Virus record (IMG/VR): IMGVR_UViG_3300022200_001811
Location: 1 to 21,769 of that record
Length of the DNA: 21,769 nucleotides
From: a virus
Direction: 5' to 3' (one strand)
Shown here: positions 1 through 6,401 of the stretch, in pieces
How the letters are laid out: each line of letters starts with the position of its first letter
Position numbering within the stretch: the first letter of the stretch is position 1
Notes under the pieces: generated by a model
Seen by the model: only the letters and a program-made list of their open reading frames with translations
Databases searched by the model: none
Told to the model about the DNA's origin: nothing
Position numbers and translations under genes: made by a program

Positions 1-217
1 CCAGATCATCGCGCACAGCATCGCCAGATTTCGCAGCGTTATCATTTTGCACCTCGTTAGCCGTTTGCAGATCATCCGCAGCTTTCGCCGCCGCCTTGGT
101 TTTGACACCCCGCGCACCGTCTGACCGCCCTTTGAGCCATGCAACCGCAAGCGCGACCATGCCCACAATCGCAGCCCAAACGGGCGCGGGGATAGCGTTG
201 AGAATGAGCGCAATCAT
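1..217 (-). CDS. Spanin-like (Rz-type) membrane protein, partial
   Basis: The open frame runs from ATG at 217 off the left edge with no stop, giving 72 visible residues. The N-terminus (about residues 3-26) is a single hydrophobic segment, followed by a lysine/alanine-rich stretch and then a hydrophilic helix-forming region with many Asp, Asn and Gln. One N-terminal membrane anchor plus a charged helical periplasmic part is the layout of inner-membrane spanins and related small proteins that end alphaproteobacterial phage lysis cassettes. It overlaps the preceding gene by an ATGA junction, so it is translationally coupled to it. No outer-membrane spanin lipoprotein can be seen because the window ends. 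The role is inferred from topology and position; no recognisable catalytic motif is present. Confidence 0.6.
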   Translation of the reverse strand, partial: MIALILNAIPAPVWAAIVGMVALAVAWLKGRSDGARGVKTKAAAKAADDLQTANEVQNDNAAKSGDAVRDDL

Positions 218-453
218 GCCTGCGCCGCCTCAATCGCGCGGTCGAACTTGTCGCCCAGCCCGATCAGCCCAGACCCCAAAAACATAAGCCCAGCCGGTGA
301 CGTATCATTGCCGCCCGTTAGCAGGCCGATCAGCCGCGCCAACTCGCCGATTTGATAGCTGTCTTTGTAGACCATCGCGCAAATGCCGATGATAATGGCC
401 GCGATGCCAGACCACCAAGTCAGGGACTTGGGCCGGAAATACCGTATTTTCAT
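214..453 (-). CDS. Small membrane protein of the lysis cassette, holin candidate
   Basis: A 79-residue protein. Residues 13-29 form a clear transmembrane helix after a basic N-terminus (KIRYFRPKS). A second hydrophobic stretch (about 54-67, containing SPAGLMFLGSGLIGLGDK) could be another membrane pass, and the C-terminus is charged. Small proteins with this SPAGL...GLG-DK pattern are familiar next to endolysins in Rhodobacterales phages and are often labelled hypothetical or holin-like. A GAGG Shine-Dalgarno lies about 6 nt before the ATG. It is the first gene after a 110-bp gap that contains a weak promoter-like TATAAC, and it overlaps the spanin-like gene by 4 nt. Function as a holin or antiholin is inferred from size, topology and neighbours. 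Confidence 0.7.
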   Translation of the reverse strand: MKIRYFRPKSLTWWSGIAAIIIGICAMVYKDSYQIGELARLIGLLTGGNDTSPAGLMFLGSGLIGLGDKFDRAIEAAQA

Positions 454-563
454 GATTGCCTCGTTTGTGTTGGTGTGATACGCTTGGGATTGTTATAAGT
501 TTTAGCCCGCTAAACCATGACGATGGAGGCTACTATGAACTCGGCGTTAAATGCGCCAACCGC
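454..563 (-). promoter_or_regulatory. Intergenic gap with weak promoter-like TATAAC and a small palindrome
   Basis: This 110-bp gap separates the 129-residue phage protein gene from the last two lysis genes. On the minus strand it holds TATAAC (complement of 492-497), about 38 bp before the downstream ATG. This resembles the core of the repeated element elsewhere in the window but lacks the RTAAC that follows it there. Next to it is the perfect 14-bp palindrome tttagcccgctaaa (501-514), which could be an operator half-site pair or a small hairpin. No U-tract terminator is visible. It may be a degenerate fifth copy of the late promoter or have no role. Confidence 0.3.
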
Positions 564-953
564 CTAACCTGATTTGCCGGAATTGATCACTGGCACAACC
601 CGCCACGCCTCTCGACGATGCGCCTCTTGGCGGGTTTCTTGTTTATACTGATGCACGGCATCATACGTTGCCGCGAATATGTCGGGCTTGCACGGGTAAA
701 ATTCGCCATGAACCCCTTTAATGATCCAATCGCCCAACGTCGCCACATGCTTTGCTCTGCCGTCTGGGCCGTCCTCAAGCGTGGTAACGTTCATGCCTTT
801 GGCTGCCACGATGTCGCAGTATTCGTCCCACTTTTCCAAATCCATGCCGCGCCCTATTTCTTGAGGCCCATGCATAAACTCGTAGGCCTGCTTGATTGTG
901 GCGGCGGTCAACTGCACGGCTTGAATAACAACCGGTTTTTTACGGTATTTCAT
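564..953 (-). CDS. Conserved phage protein of unknown function
   Basis: A 129-residue soluble protein starting MKYRKKPVVIQAVQ and containing the block GDWIIKGVHGEFYPCKPDIF (residues 74-93). This start and this block are recognisable as a widely distributed small phage protein, found in phages of many hosts and generally annotated only as hypothetical. The stretch between them is variable. The last 25 residues are rich in Arg, Glu and Gln. There is no membrane segment or signal peptide. It overlaps the endolysin stop by ATGA, so it is co-expressed with lysis genes, although the family is not confined to lysis cassettes. Recognition is from memory of the family, not from a search. Confidence 0.8.
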   Translation of the reverse strand: MKYRKKPVVIQAVQLTAATIKQAYEFMHGPQEIGRGMDLEKWDEYCDIVAAKGMNVTTLEDGPDGRAKHVATLGDWIIKGVHGEFYPCKPDIFAATYDAVHQYKQETRQEAHRREAWRVVPVINSGKSG

Positions 954-1513
954 GCTTTAGCCTTTCCAAAGATTGCCAAGATTGCCGCGATGATACCCGC
1001 CAGCCATGACGGCGCAGGCGTTACCGGCACATAGTCAACAGGGGGCGGCAAGTGATCAGGCGTCAAGAACAACTCACGCTCGGCGGCTCTTCGACGTTGC
1101 AGGCCTTTAAGCACCTTGCCGCCCGCTTTGTCCCACATGAGCATTGCATCGGCAGCGCCGTGCTTGTCGCCAAGGTTAAACCGCCGCAGGGCCGTAGACC
1201 CGCCAAACGCGCTTGGCCCGATATTGTAGGCCAGCGATACGAATGCGCCAAACTCGTTGCCGTTGATTGGGCGCGTGATCTTAGGGGCAATCTGTGCCGC
1301 GAATTTATCGACCGCGCGTTGCAGGTACATTTCCGCCTCTGCCTCAGTGATGGTCATGCCCGCATCAGGTTCAATGCCAACGCCAGCGCGGGCCGTTGTG
1401 CCGTAGCCAATCGTCCAAAGCGCGGGCTTTGCCAGTTTGTCTAGATATGCCTTTGCGCGGAACCCCTCAAACTCCTTGATCAGCCTTAGCGATGAATGAT
1501 TGATTGTTGTCAT
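950..1513 (-). CDS. Endolysin, GH24 muramidase (T4/P22 lysozyme type) with C-terminal hydrophobic tail
   Basis: Cleaves the MurNAc-GlcNAc bond of peptidoglycan at the end of infection. The catalytic arrangement of glycoside hydrolase family 24 is visible: Glu16 in FEGFR, Asp25 in AYLDK and Thr34 in WTIGYGTT. Further family blocks are AFVSLAYNIG (90-99) and the RRRAAERELF region (140-149). Length (187 aa) is slightly above that of a bare phage lysozyme because of a proline-rich linker (156-168) and a C-terminal hydrophobic segment (about 169-183) ending in lysines. There is no N-terminal signal or signal-anchor helix. It overlaps both neighbours by ATGA. The C-terminal helix suggests tail-anchoring to the inner membrane, which is an inference; soluble holin-dependent release is the alternative. 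Confidence 0.93.
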   Translation of the reverse strand: MTTINHSSLRLIKEFEGFRAKAYLDKLAKPALWTIGYGTTARAGVGIEPDAGMTITEAEAEMYLQRAVDKFAAQIAPKITRPINGNEFGAFVSLAYNIGPSAFGGSTALRRFNLGDKHGAADAMLMWDKAGGKVLKGLQRRRAAERELFLTPDHLPPPVDYVPVTPAPSWLAGIIAAILAIFGKAKA

Positions 1514-1947
1514 TTGATCACTTCCATTTCAACCGGCCCAAGCGAAAAGCTAACTTTCTCAGCGCCGGGACATTGATAAAACCCTTGGATGTATAGCCAT
1601 AACTTACCGACAGGCGCGACCGCAGGGATATTGGTTTGCACGCTGTAAAACTCCGGCTTTCCAGTCGCGGGTAATGTTGTCACACCTAGCGGCTCGTGCA
1701 GGCTAAACCCATCTTGGCCAGACCACACGCGGGCATTCTCGCCGGGGCAATCACTGCGCTTTGTGATGGTCCAATCAATCCACGCAGGACGGCCCGCTAA
1801 GACTTTGCCGGGCGATATGCCAACGGCTTCAATTGGTGGCGGGGTTTTGCTTTCCAGAACAAAAGTCGCGGTTTGAATGCTCGTCAGCGCCGTTTGAACT
1901 AAAAACGCCCCCAGCACCAGCCCGCCCGTAATGTCAGAAACAGCCAT
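1510..1947 (-). CDS. Membrane-anchored or secreted protein with two CPG cysteines, unknown function
   Basis: A 145-residue protein. I choose ATG at 1947 rather than an in-frame TTG one codon upstream, because the ATG overlaps the preceding stop as TGATG. Residues 8-31 are hydrophobic and look like a signal anchor or signal peptide. The remainder looks beta-rich and extracytoplasmic, with its only two cysteines, Cys67 and Cys126, each sitting in a CPG motif, so a disulfide is plausible. The fold may be immunoglobulin-like, judged from alternating polar/hydrophobic strands. I do not recognise the family. Its place between the XhlA-like gene and the endolysin suggests a periplasmic role in lysis, but a superinfection or envelope function is possible. 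Confidence 0.7.
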   Translation of the reverse strand: MAVSDITGGLVLGAFLVQTALTSIQTATFVLESKTPPPIEAVGISPGKVLAGRPAWIDWTITKRSDCPGENARVWSGQDGFSLHEPLGVTTLPATGKPEFYSVQTNIPAVAPVGKLWLYIQGFYQCPGAEKVSFSLGPVEMEVIK

Positions 1948-2177
1948 CAACTAAACCCCACTAGCTTAAACACTTGCGACAGAACCGCCGAAACGACAAG
2001 CAACGCGCCCCACTTCATAACGCTTTCCGTCTTTTCGGATCGCTTGTCAAAGTCGCGCTCAAGTTTATCAATTTTGCGCTCAAGCGATGCGAAAGACTGC
2101 AAAACCTTGGCTTCAACAGACGCCACGGATTGGGCCAAAAGTGCAATTTTGACTTTATGGTCATCATCATCGCTCAA
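1947..2177 (-). CDS. XhlA-like holin/haemolysin-type small membrane protein
   Basis: A 76-residue protein with an acidic N-terminus (SDDDDHK), a heptad-like coiled-coil region (about 8-50, with Leu/Ile spacing and many Lys/Glu/Asp), and one transmembrane helix at the C-terminus (about 53-73). This order (coil, then a single C-terminal helix) matches the XhlA type of phage holin accessory protein. The frame begins at TTG; no ATG lies near the N-terminus, and a GGGGTG sequence sits a few bases upstream, so TTG appears to be the real start. It overlaps the upstream membrane protein by 11 nt and touches the next gene. Assignment rests on topology and context rather than strong sequence identity. 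Confidence 0.7.
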   Translation of the reverse strand: MSDDDDHKVKIALLAQSVASVEAKVLQSFASLERKIDKLERDFDKRSEKTESVMKWGALLVVSAVLSQVFKLVGFS

Positions 2178-2577
2178 GCCTCACCCCACCAACTCCGGCA
2201 ATCATTGACAGGGTGGTAAACGGCAAAACCACCCAGAATGTGCCAGCGCTAACTATGATGCCTTGGCCCGCCATGCTAGATGCCGCCGCGAGCAATGAAA
2301 AGAATGGGATGGATATGCACCCGCCCGCAATGAGAAACCAAGCGCCGCACCTTGCACCGACCACCGCACCAACCAGCGACACAGCCGCGCCGCCAAACTG
2401 CGCCAGAACCCAATATAATGCAGGGATTGCATAGACCGCAGGCCCGTACAGCTCAGGCGTGATTGGCGACCCGCCAAAGCCCACAACGACGCCAACATGC
2501 ACCGACATCATCATAAGCGCGGCATGGCCTAGCGCAAAGACAGCCCAGTATTTTACGACCCACGTTGATGCGTTCAT
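2167..2577 (-). CDS. Polytopic membrane protein, unknown function
   Basis: A 136-residue, very hydrophobic protein with about four predicted membrane helices (roughly 8-33, 46-74, 78-100 and 104-131) and short, mostly uncharged loops. It ends in a basic/acidic tail (VRLER). No catalytic motif or known family is recognised. ATGA overlap with the upstream 123-residue membrane protein and an 11-nt overlap with the XhlA-like gene place it firmly in the lysis operon. Four helices is more than most canonical holins (one to three), so it may be a holin variant, an antiholin-like partner, or a membrane protein acting on superinfection. Function is open. Confidence 0.7.
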   Translation of the reverse strand: MNASTWVVKYWAVFALGHAALMMMSVHVGVVVGFGGSPITPELYGPAVYAIPALYWVLAQFGGAAVSLVGAVVGARCGAWFLIAGGCISIPFFSLLAAASSMAGQGIIVSAGTFWVVLPFTTLSMIAGVGGVRLER

Positions 2578-2945
2578 TTGTTGCGCTTCCTAACCCCAAC
2601 AGCCGCGACAATGGCAAACGATGCCAGCGCCATTGCCACGAGTATAGCGCGATGATGCCAAACCGCCAAGCCTATGAAAGCCCCCGCCGCCACCGCAAAC
2701 GTATCAACGCCCGCATCAGCCCACCCAGCCGCATAGCCCTGCACTGCGCCCTCCCAGATCAAGCCATAGCCAAGCACCGCCGCAATCCATGCCGCAGTCC
2801 CCACGCCGCCCGCACCATCGGCCAGCCGGTCACCCGCCGCCGATAGCGCCGCCACAATCACCAGACCAACCCCAGCATGCGCCATCAGCACGACAAGCCA
2901 GACATAGGCGTCTGCGTGGTCTGTTGGGGTCGTTAGGTCAATCAT
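2574..2945 (-). CDS. Polytopic membrane protein, unknown function
   Basis: A 123-residue protein with about four hydrophobic helices (about 14-37, 50-72, 80-97 and 99-117), an acidic, His-containing N-terminus and a strongly basic C-terminus (RKRNK), consistent with a cytoplasmic C-terminal end. Polar residues inside helices (H23, E65, Q69, D81) are unusual for a simple holin. The fragment D-x8-GAFIG loosely resembles the VanZ-like membrane family, but this is too weak for a call. It is the first gene after the tailspike, has an AAGGA Shine-Dalgarno, and is coupled by ATGA to another four-helix protein. The two may work as a pair. Confidence 0.68.
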   Translation of the reverse strand: MIDLTTPTDHADAYVWLVVLMAHAGVGLVIVAALSAAGDRLADGAGGVGTAAWIAAVLGYGLIWEGAVQGYAAGWADAGVDTFAVAAGAFIGLAVWHHRAILVAMALASFAIVAAVGVRKRNK

Positions 2946-2965
2946 TTATGCGTCCTTTGTGGTAG

Positions 2966-2999
2966 CGCGGGGGATATGGGCTGCAACCATGCCCCCGCG
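2966..2999 (-). other. Intergenic GC-rich hairpin between tailspike and lysis genes
   Basis: The arms cgcggggg (2966-2973) and cccccgcg (2992-2999) are perfectly complementary (8 bp). The loop contains a second possible 4-bp stem (ATGG with CCAT). On the minus strand it lies just after the tailspike stop and before the ribosome site of the first lysis gene. No run of U follows on either strand, so it is not a standard intrinsic terminator. It could be an mRNA-stabilising end, a processing site or an attenuator separating tailspike and lysis expression. Confidence 0.45.
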
Positions 3000-3012
3000 T
3001 GTCTGTTGGGAT

Positions 3013-5487
3013 TTATTTCAGAGTTAGCTGCACTTCCAGCCAGTCGGGGCCAGTGTTGCTTGTTGTGGTGTGGCCGGTTCCAGCCGTGCGGCGGTAATAT
3101 GAAGTCGTGGTTTTTGTACCCGTTGCCCCATCCGTAGGAACGCGCCGTTTTACCTCATCACCGATAGACCATGTTCCAACGGTAGGCACCGCGCCGTTCG
3201 TCATAATTTTAGCAGATACTGGGGTCAAAGTTACCTCGCCAACAAGGCCAGTATTGGTAGTGTCAATTCCACCGGACGCTCTGGATTTCCAGATAAACCC
3301 GTTAATTGCATGGCCAACGTCGATCAATTCTTCGAGGCTGCGCACAGGTATATCCGCATACTGATTATACGCACCTGTAGCCGTGCCGCGATAAATCCGC
3401 AGCATGATATTGCCGCTATAATCTCGGGAACCCCAATCCCAACCCACTGTTAGCACCGATCCGCCGTTAGTTGCTGCTATAGATATTTCCCCGTTATTGC
3501 TGGCCCTTCCTGCCATGCGCACGGGGTCTAACAGGCAGATTGCATTGTAATAATATGTAGCTGTAGCCCCACCAAACACTACATCGGAAAATGTTCTTTG
3601 CGTGGATGTGGCCAGACCCGATATTGATGCGGTCTGTTGTGGTATGGCAATCGGCGCATAAGCTACCCGCTGGTCAGTGACTTCGACCTGATGGCGTGAT
3701 AGCACATGCGAGTATCGATTGAATGTGTCAATTCCGGCACCCGCACTATTTGAGAGAGTGATGCCCATGACCTGACCACGATCAATATTGCTGGCGGCAG
3801 TATAGCGGCGGACATTGTTTCGCAGGGTCAAAGAAACACCGGCATGAGTTACAATATCAAAAACCTCGGCTGTAGGCCAACCGCCTCTGCGGTTAATGTT
3901 GCGAGAGAAGGTGTTATTTTCTACAGCAAAGCTCCCCACTTGCCCAAATACGACTTGAGTTGATGAAAACTTGACTGGGCTTCCATTTTCTTCAAGCTCT
4001 GTTGAGAAAAACGAATTGTAAAGCGTTCCACCTTGCGGATCGATTATCTCAATGTCACCACCTTCTAAGTGCAGCGACGATACGTCATAAACGCCCCCGG
4101 TGAGAACATGTTGGCCGTTCACCAAATTCGCTACGGTACCGCCGCGAACTGGCCCTAGGTTTACGCCCTTGGTCATTCCCGTTTGATTTCCAGTATATCC
4201 AGAGGCGATACCATCAATGATATAACCATCACCAAGCCCCGGCAAATCCACTAGAAAATCTGTGGCGTTGGGACGGCTTGACGCAAAAATGCCTTTAACC
4301 TTCACCCCGTCAGTATAAACGCCTACCGGCTTTGCGCACAGTGTGGCTACACCATTGCAAAGGATATTCTCAAAGGTATAAGTGCCAGCGAATAGGAACC
4401 CCTTTTTACCGTAAGGGCTACCAACTGCTGAAAAGGTGAAGTTAGACGCGCTGCACTTGTGGTGTGGGTATTGCAAAACCCATGTGGTGGGGGAAGCTGG
4501 CAACACATTCATATAAAATACAAAATCGCCAACGTATGCCGCAGCGCTTGCCGCAGGGTCTGGCCTGAATATCGTTCCCTGGTTCGCTATCTGGGCCGCT
4601 GTGGTGCCCAGCACAGCAACGTCACCTTCACACTCAAAACTCACCCCAATCGGGATGAACGTGGATCGCTCAACTTGGTAAATTCCATTCGGCCAAAACA
4701 TCGTACCTCCGCCAAGCGCTGCTATTTTTGCGGCAGCATTCTCAATCAGGTCCGCACAGTTTGTCCCATCGTTAGGAATGTCAAACTGCTTTACGTTCCA
4801 AAACCGTGCAGACCCTTTTAGCGCTGACCACTTGTTGCCGAAAGCATCGCTAAAATCCTCCCCCGTCGATACGCGATCATATGAAAATCCAACTTTGACA
4901 TAAACCACTGCGCCAACGTCATATGTGATAGTATTAGCCTTTAATGCCGCCACATCGTCAAACCGAGCATACTCTGCCGCCGATAGCGCAGACGCCGCAG
5001 CCGCCGCAGCCGCCGCCGTTGCCGCAATAGGGTCAGCCCCAGCCGCCGCAGCCGCCTCTGCAATGACCTGAGCCGCAAGCGTGGCCGCTACAGCATCCGC
5101 AATCGTGGCATAGACCGTAGACCCAACCGCGATGCTACCGCTAGACTGTGAAAGCAAATCGGCAAGATCGAACGGCCCGCCAGTGCTTGGCGGTGCAATG
5201 CGGCCTAGATCAAATCTGGCAGTTTTAGACGCGCCTCCGCTGGTGTATGATCCGATCACGGTCACAGCGTAATGCGTGTTGCGCGTGCCTAGATCAACGG
5301 GCCAAAGGTTTGCCGTGCCAACCCCGCTACCGTCCAGCGTCACAGATACCGTATGCGCCGGGATTGCGTCATTTGACGCCGTGTCATAATCTGGACCGGA
5401 TAGCGCAAAATCAAGGCGCGATGCCACAAATTCAGTGTTATCAGCAAGGCCAATATCGCAGGCAATGGCTACAGTTGTGATGGTCAT
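3013..5487 (-). CDS. Tailspike / tail fibre with pectate-lyase-like beta-helix domain
   Basis: An 824-residue modular receptor-binding protein. Residues 1-125 form a beta-rich N-terminal part, probably the tail attachment adaptor. Residues about 128-172 are an alanine-rich helical linker. Residues about 229-270 contain the block typical of pectate-lyase-superfamily tailspikes (FDIPNDGTNCADLIENA, then ALGGGTMFWPNGIYQV), which opens a right-handed beta-helix running to about residue 610. Residues about 630-750 look like a fibronectin-III/Ig-like domain, and the last 75 residues (GTWSIGDEVKRR onward) resemble a small C-terminal module seen in tail fibres. Binding, and possibly cleavage, of a host surface polysaccharide is the likely role; no catalytic residues can be assigned. 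The middle of the gene looks more AT-rich than its neighbours, consistent with exchange. A promoter-like element lies 22 bp upstream. Confidence 0.88.
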   Translation of the reverse strand: MTITTVAIACDIGLADNTEFVASRLDFALSGPDYDTASNDAIPAHTVSVTLDGSGVGTANLWPVDLGTRNTHYAVTVIGSYTSGGASKTARFDLGRIAPPSTGGPFDLADLLSQSSGSIAVGSTVYATIADAVAATLAAQVIAEAAAAAGADPIAATAAAAAAAASALSAAEYARFDDVAALKANTITYDVGAVVYVKVGFSYDRVSTGEDFSDAFGNKWSALKGSARFWNVKQFDIPNDGTNCADLIENAAAKIAALGGGTMFWPNGIYQVERSTFIPIGVSFECEGDVAVLGTTAAQIANQGTIFRPDPAASAAAYVGDFVFYMNVLPASPTTWVLQYPHHKCSASNFTFSAVGSPYGKKGFLFAGTYTFENILCNGVATLCAKPVGVYTDGVKVKGIFASSRPNATDFLVDLPGLGDGYIIDGIASGYTGNQTGMTKGVNLGPVRGGTVANLVNGQHVLTGGVYDVSSLHLEGGDIEIIDPQGGTLYNSFFSTELEENGSPVKFSSTQVVFGQVGSFAVENNTFSRNINRRGGWPTAEVFDIVTHAGVSLTLRNNVRRYTAASNIDRGQVMGITLSNSAGAGIDTFNRYSHVLSRHQVEVTDQRVAYAPIAIPQQTASISGLATSTQRTFSDVVFGGATATYYYNAICLLDPVRMAGRASNNGEISIAATNGGSVLTVGWDWGSRDYSGNIMLRIYRGTATGAYNQYADIPVRSLEELIDVGHAINGFIWKSRASGGIDTTNTGLVGEVTLTPVSAKIMTNGAVPTVGTWSIGDEVKRRVPTDGATGTKTTTSYYRRTAGTGHTTTSNTGPDWLEVQLTLK

Positions 5488-5508
5488 GCTTGGCCCCTAT
5501 GGTTTTGT

Positions 5509-5526
5509 GTTATGTTATAGTATAAC
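5509..5526 (-). promoter_or_regulatory. Repeated promoter-like element upstream of tailspike
   Basis: The minus strand reads GTTATACTATAACATAAC. It shares TATAAC plus RTAAC in the same register with three other gaps in this window, and is 15 of 18 identical on the opposite strand to the copies at 12138 and 17710. It ends 22 bp before the tailspike ATG. The TATAAC would serve as a -10 box. TTGCCG lies 15 bp upstream of it, a poor -35 at short spacing. The element is also a partial dyad, so an operator is possible. Confidence 0.55.
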
Positions 5527-5542
5527 GCTTTTTTCGGCAATG

Positions 5543-5863
5543 TCATAGTGTCGCCGCCAATCTGAACATTCGATCAATCGCGCGTGCGTCATATCCAAGC
5601 ACCCAGCCGATCACGTCCATATCAGGATGATTGCGTTCCCACGTCTGCGCATGTGAGATGATTTCGCGCACGGCCCACGGGGTTTCAGTATCCGCCGCCA
5701 TAGCGTCCAACGCCGCGCATGTGACTGGCCCCAGCGCAAGCCGTGCCTGCAATCGCGTGACGGCCATTTGCGCACGTTCTGCGGCAAGCATGGCGGCTGC
5801 GGTAGCTGGTACAGTAAGCCCGCCAATCGTTGCCATTCCAGTACGCAAGTTTATATTTGTCAT
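5543..5863 (-). CDS. Small tail-region protein, unknown function
   Basis: A 106-residue soluble protein. I start it at ATG 5863 because this overlaps the upstream stop as ATGA; an in-frame codon at 5887 would add eight residues inside the previous gene. The N-terminus looks beta-rich (INLRTGMATIGGLTV). From residue 25 it appears mainly helical, with a conserved-looking block TPWAVREIISHAQTWERNHPDMD. There is no membrane segment or cysteine-rich motif. It lies between the small virion-type protein and the tailspike and is the last gene before a promoter-like element, so it closes the tail cassette. It could be a spike chaperone, a linker between hub and spike, or a non-structural protein. Confidence 0.7.
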   Translation of the reverse strand: MTNINLRTGMATIGGLTVPATAAAMLAAERAQMAVTRLQARLALGPVTCAALDAMAADTETPWAVREIISHAQTWERNHPDMDVIGWVLGYDARAIDRMFRLAATL

Positions 5864-6393
5864 TCTAGACCGCCAAAGCAGTGCCAAGTTGAAACGTATT
5901 GAGTGACCCCAGTGGTGCTAGTTCTAGTCTGAAATGCGTTGCAATTGGCCGGAACCGTGTGAGTACCGTTTGTGGTTGTCGGGCCGGATGTCGCGTCAAA
6001 CGCATATGCCGAATAAACACCCGTTTGCAGGTTAATGTTTATCGCCCCGATAGCATCAACCGCCCCGATAATGGTTTGGTACGCCCCATAGGTTGCCCCG
6101 TTGTCGTTAGAATATTGAATTTCAATATACGGGCCTGTTCCGATGACTGCAAAGTCAGCCCTAATTGCGCCATATCGATCAAGCCCAGAAAATGCGCCGC
6201 CCGTAAATGAAGCCAAAACTAATTGCCCCATATAAACGCCGCCCAATGCTCGCCCTTGCACGCGGGGTGCGCCCGTCCCGCCTTCATAGACTGCCTCTGG
6301 GTTATCACGCAAGCCTCGCCCCTGTTGCAATGTGACCGGCTTTTGAAAAGCGATTGCCGCGTCTGATACTGCGGCGGCGTTATATGTCGGCAT
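5860..6393 (-). CDS. Beta-rich tail protein, unknown function
   Basis: A 177-residue protein with a strong GAGGTG ribosome site before its ATG. The sequence is mostly predicted beta strand, with many Gly, Thr and Tyr residues. Its middle (YIEIQYSNDNGATYGAYQTI, about 103-122) reads like a carbohydrate-binding-type or virion jelly-roll domain. There are two cysteines near the C-terminus (in PANCNAFQ and TWHCFGG). It sits directly after the hub gene and before the tailspike, the usual position of tail-tip adaptor or auxiliary receptor-binding proteins. I do not recognise a named family, and the structural role is inferred from position and composition. Confidence 0.7.
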   Translation of the reverse strand: MPTYNAAAVSDAAIAFQKPVTLQQGRGLRDNPEAVYEGGTGAPRVQGRALGGVYMGQLVLASFTGGAFSGLDRYGAIRADFAVIGTGPYIEIQYSNDNGATYGAYQTIIGAVDAIGAININLQTGVYSAYAFDATSGPTTTNGTHTVPANCNAFQTRTSTTGVTQYVSTWHCFGGLE

Positions 6394-6401
6394 GTTTCAC
6401 C

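Noticed and set aside
517-567. Plus-strand 16-codon mini-ORF with a GGAGG ahead of an internal ATG in the gap near 0.5 kb
   Set aside because: Very short, opposite to all genes, no plus-strand promoter seen; the ribosome-site match is likely chance.
4978-5060. GCC/GCA triplet-rich stretch as a DNA repeat or CRISPR-like array
   Set aside because: It encodes the alanine-rich linker of the tailspike in frame and has no spacer structure.
5864-5887. Upstream start that would lengthen the 106-residue tail gene by eight residues
   Set aside because: ATG 5863 overlaps the previous stop as ATGA, like most junctions here, so the shorter form is preferred.
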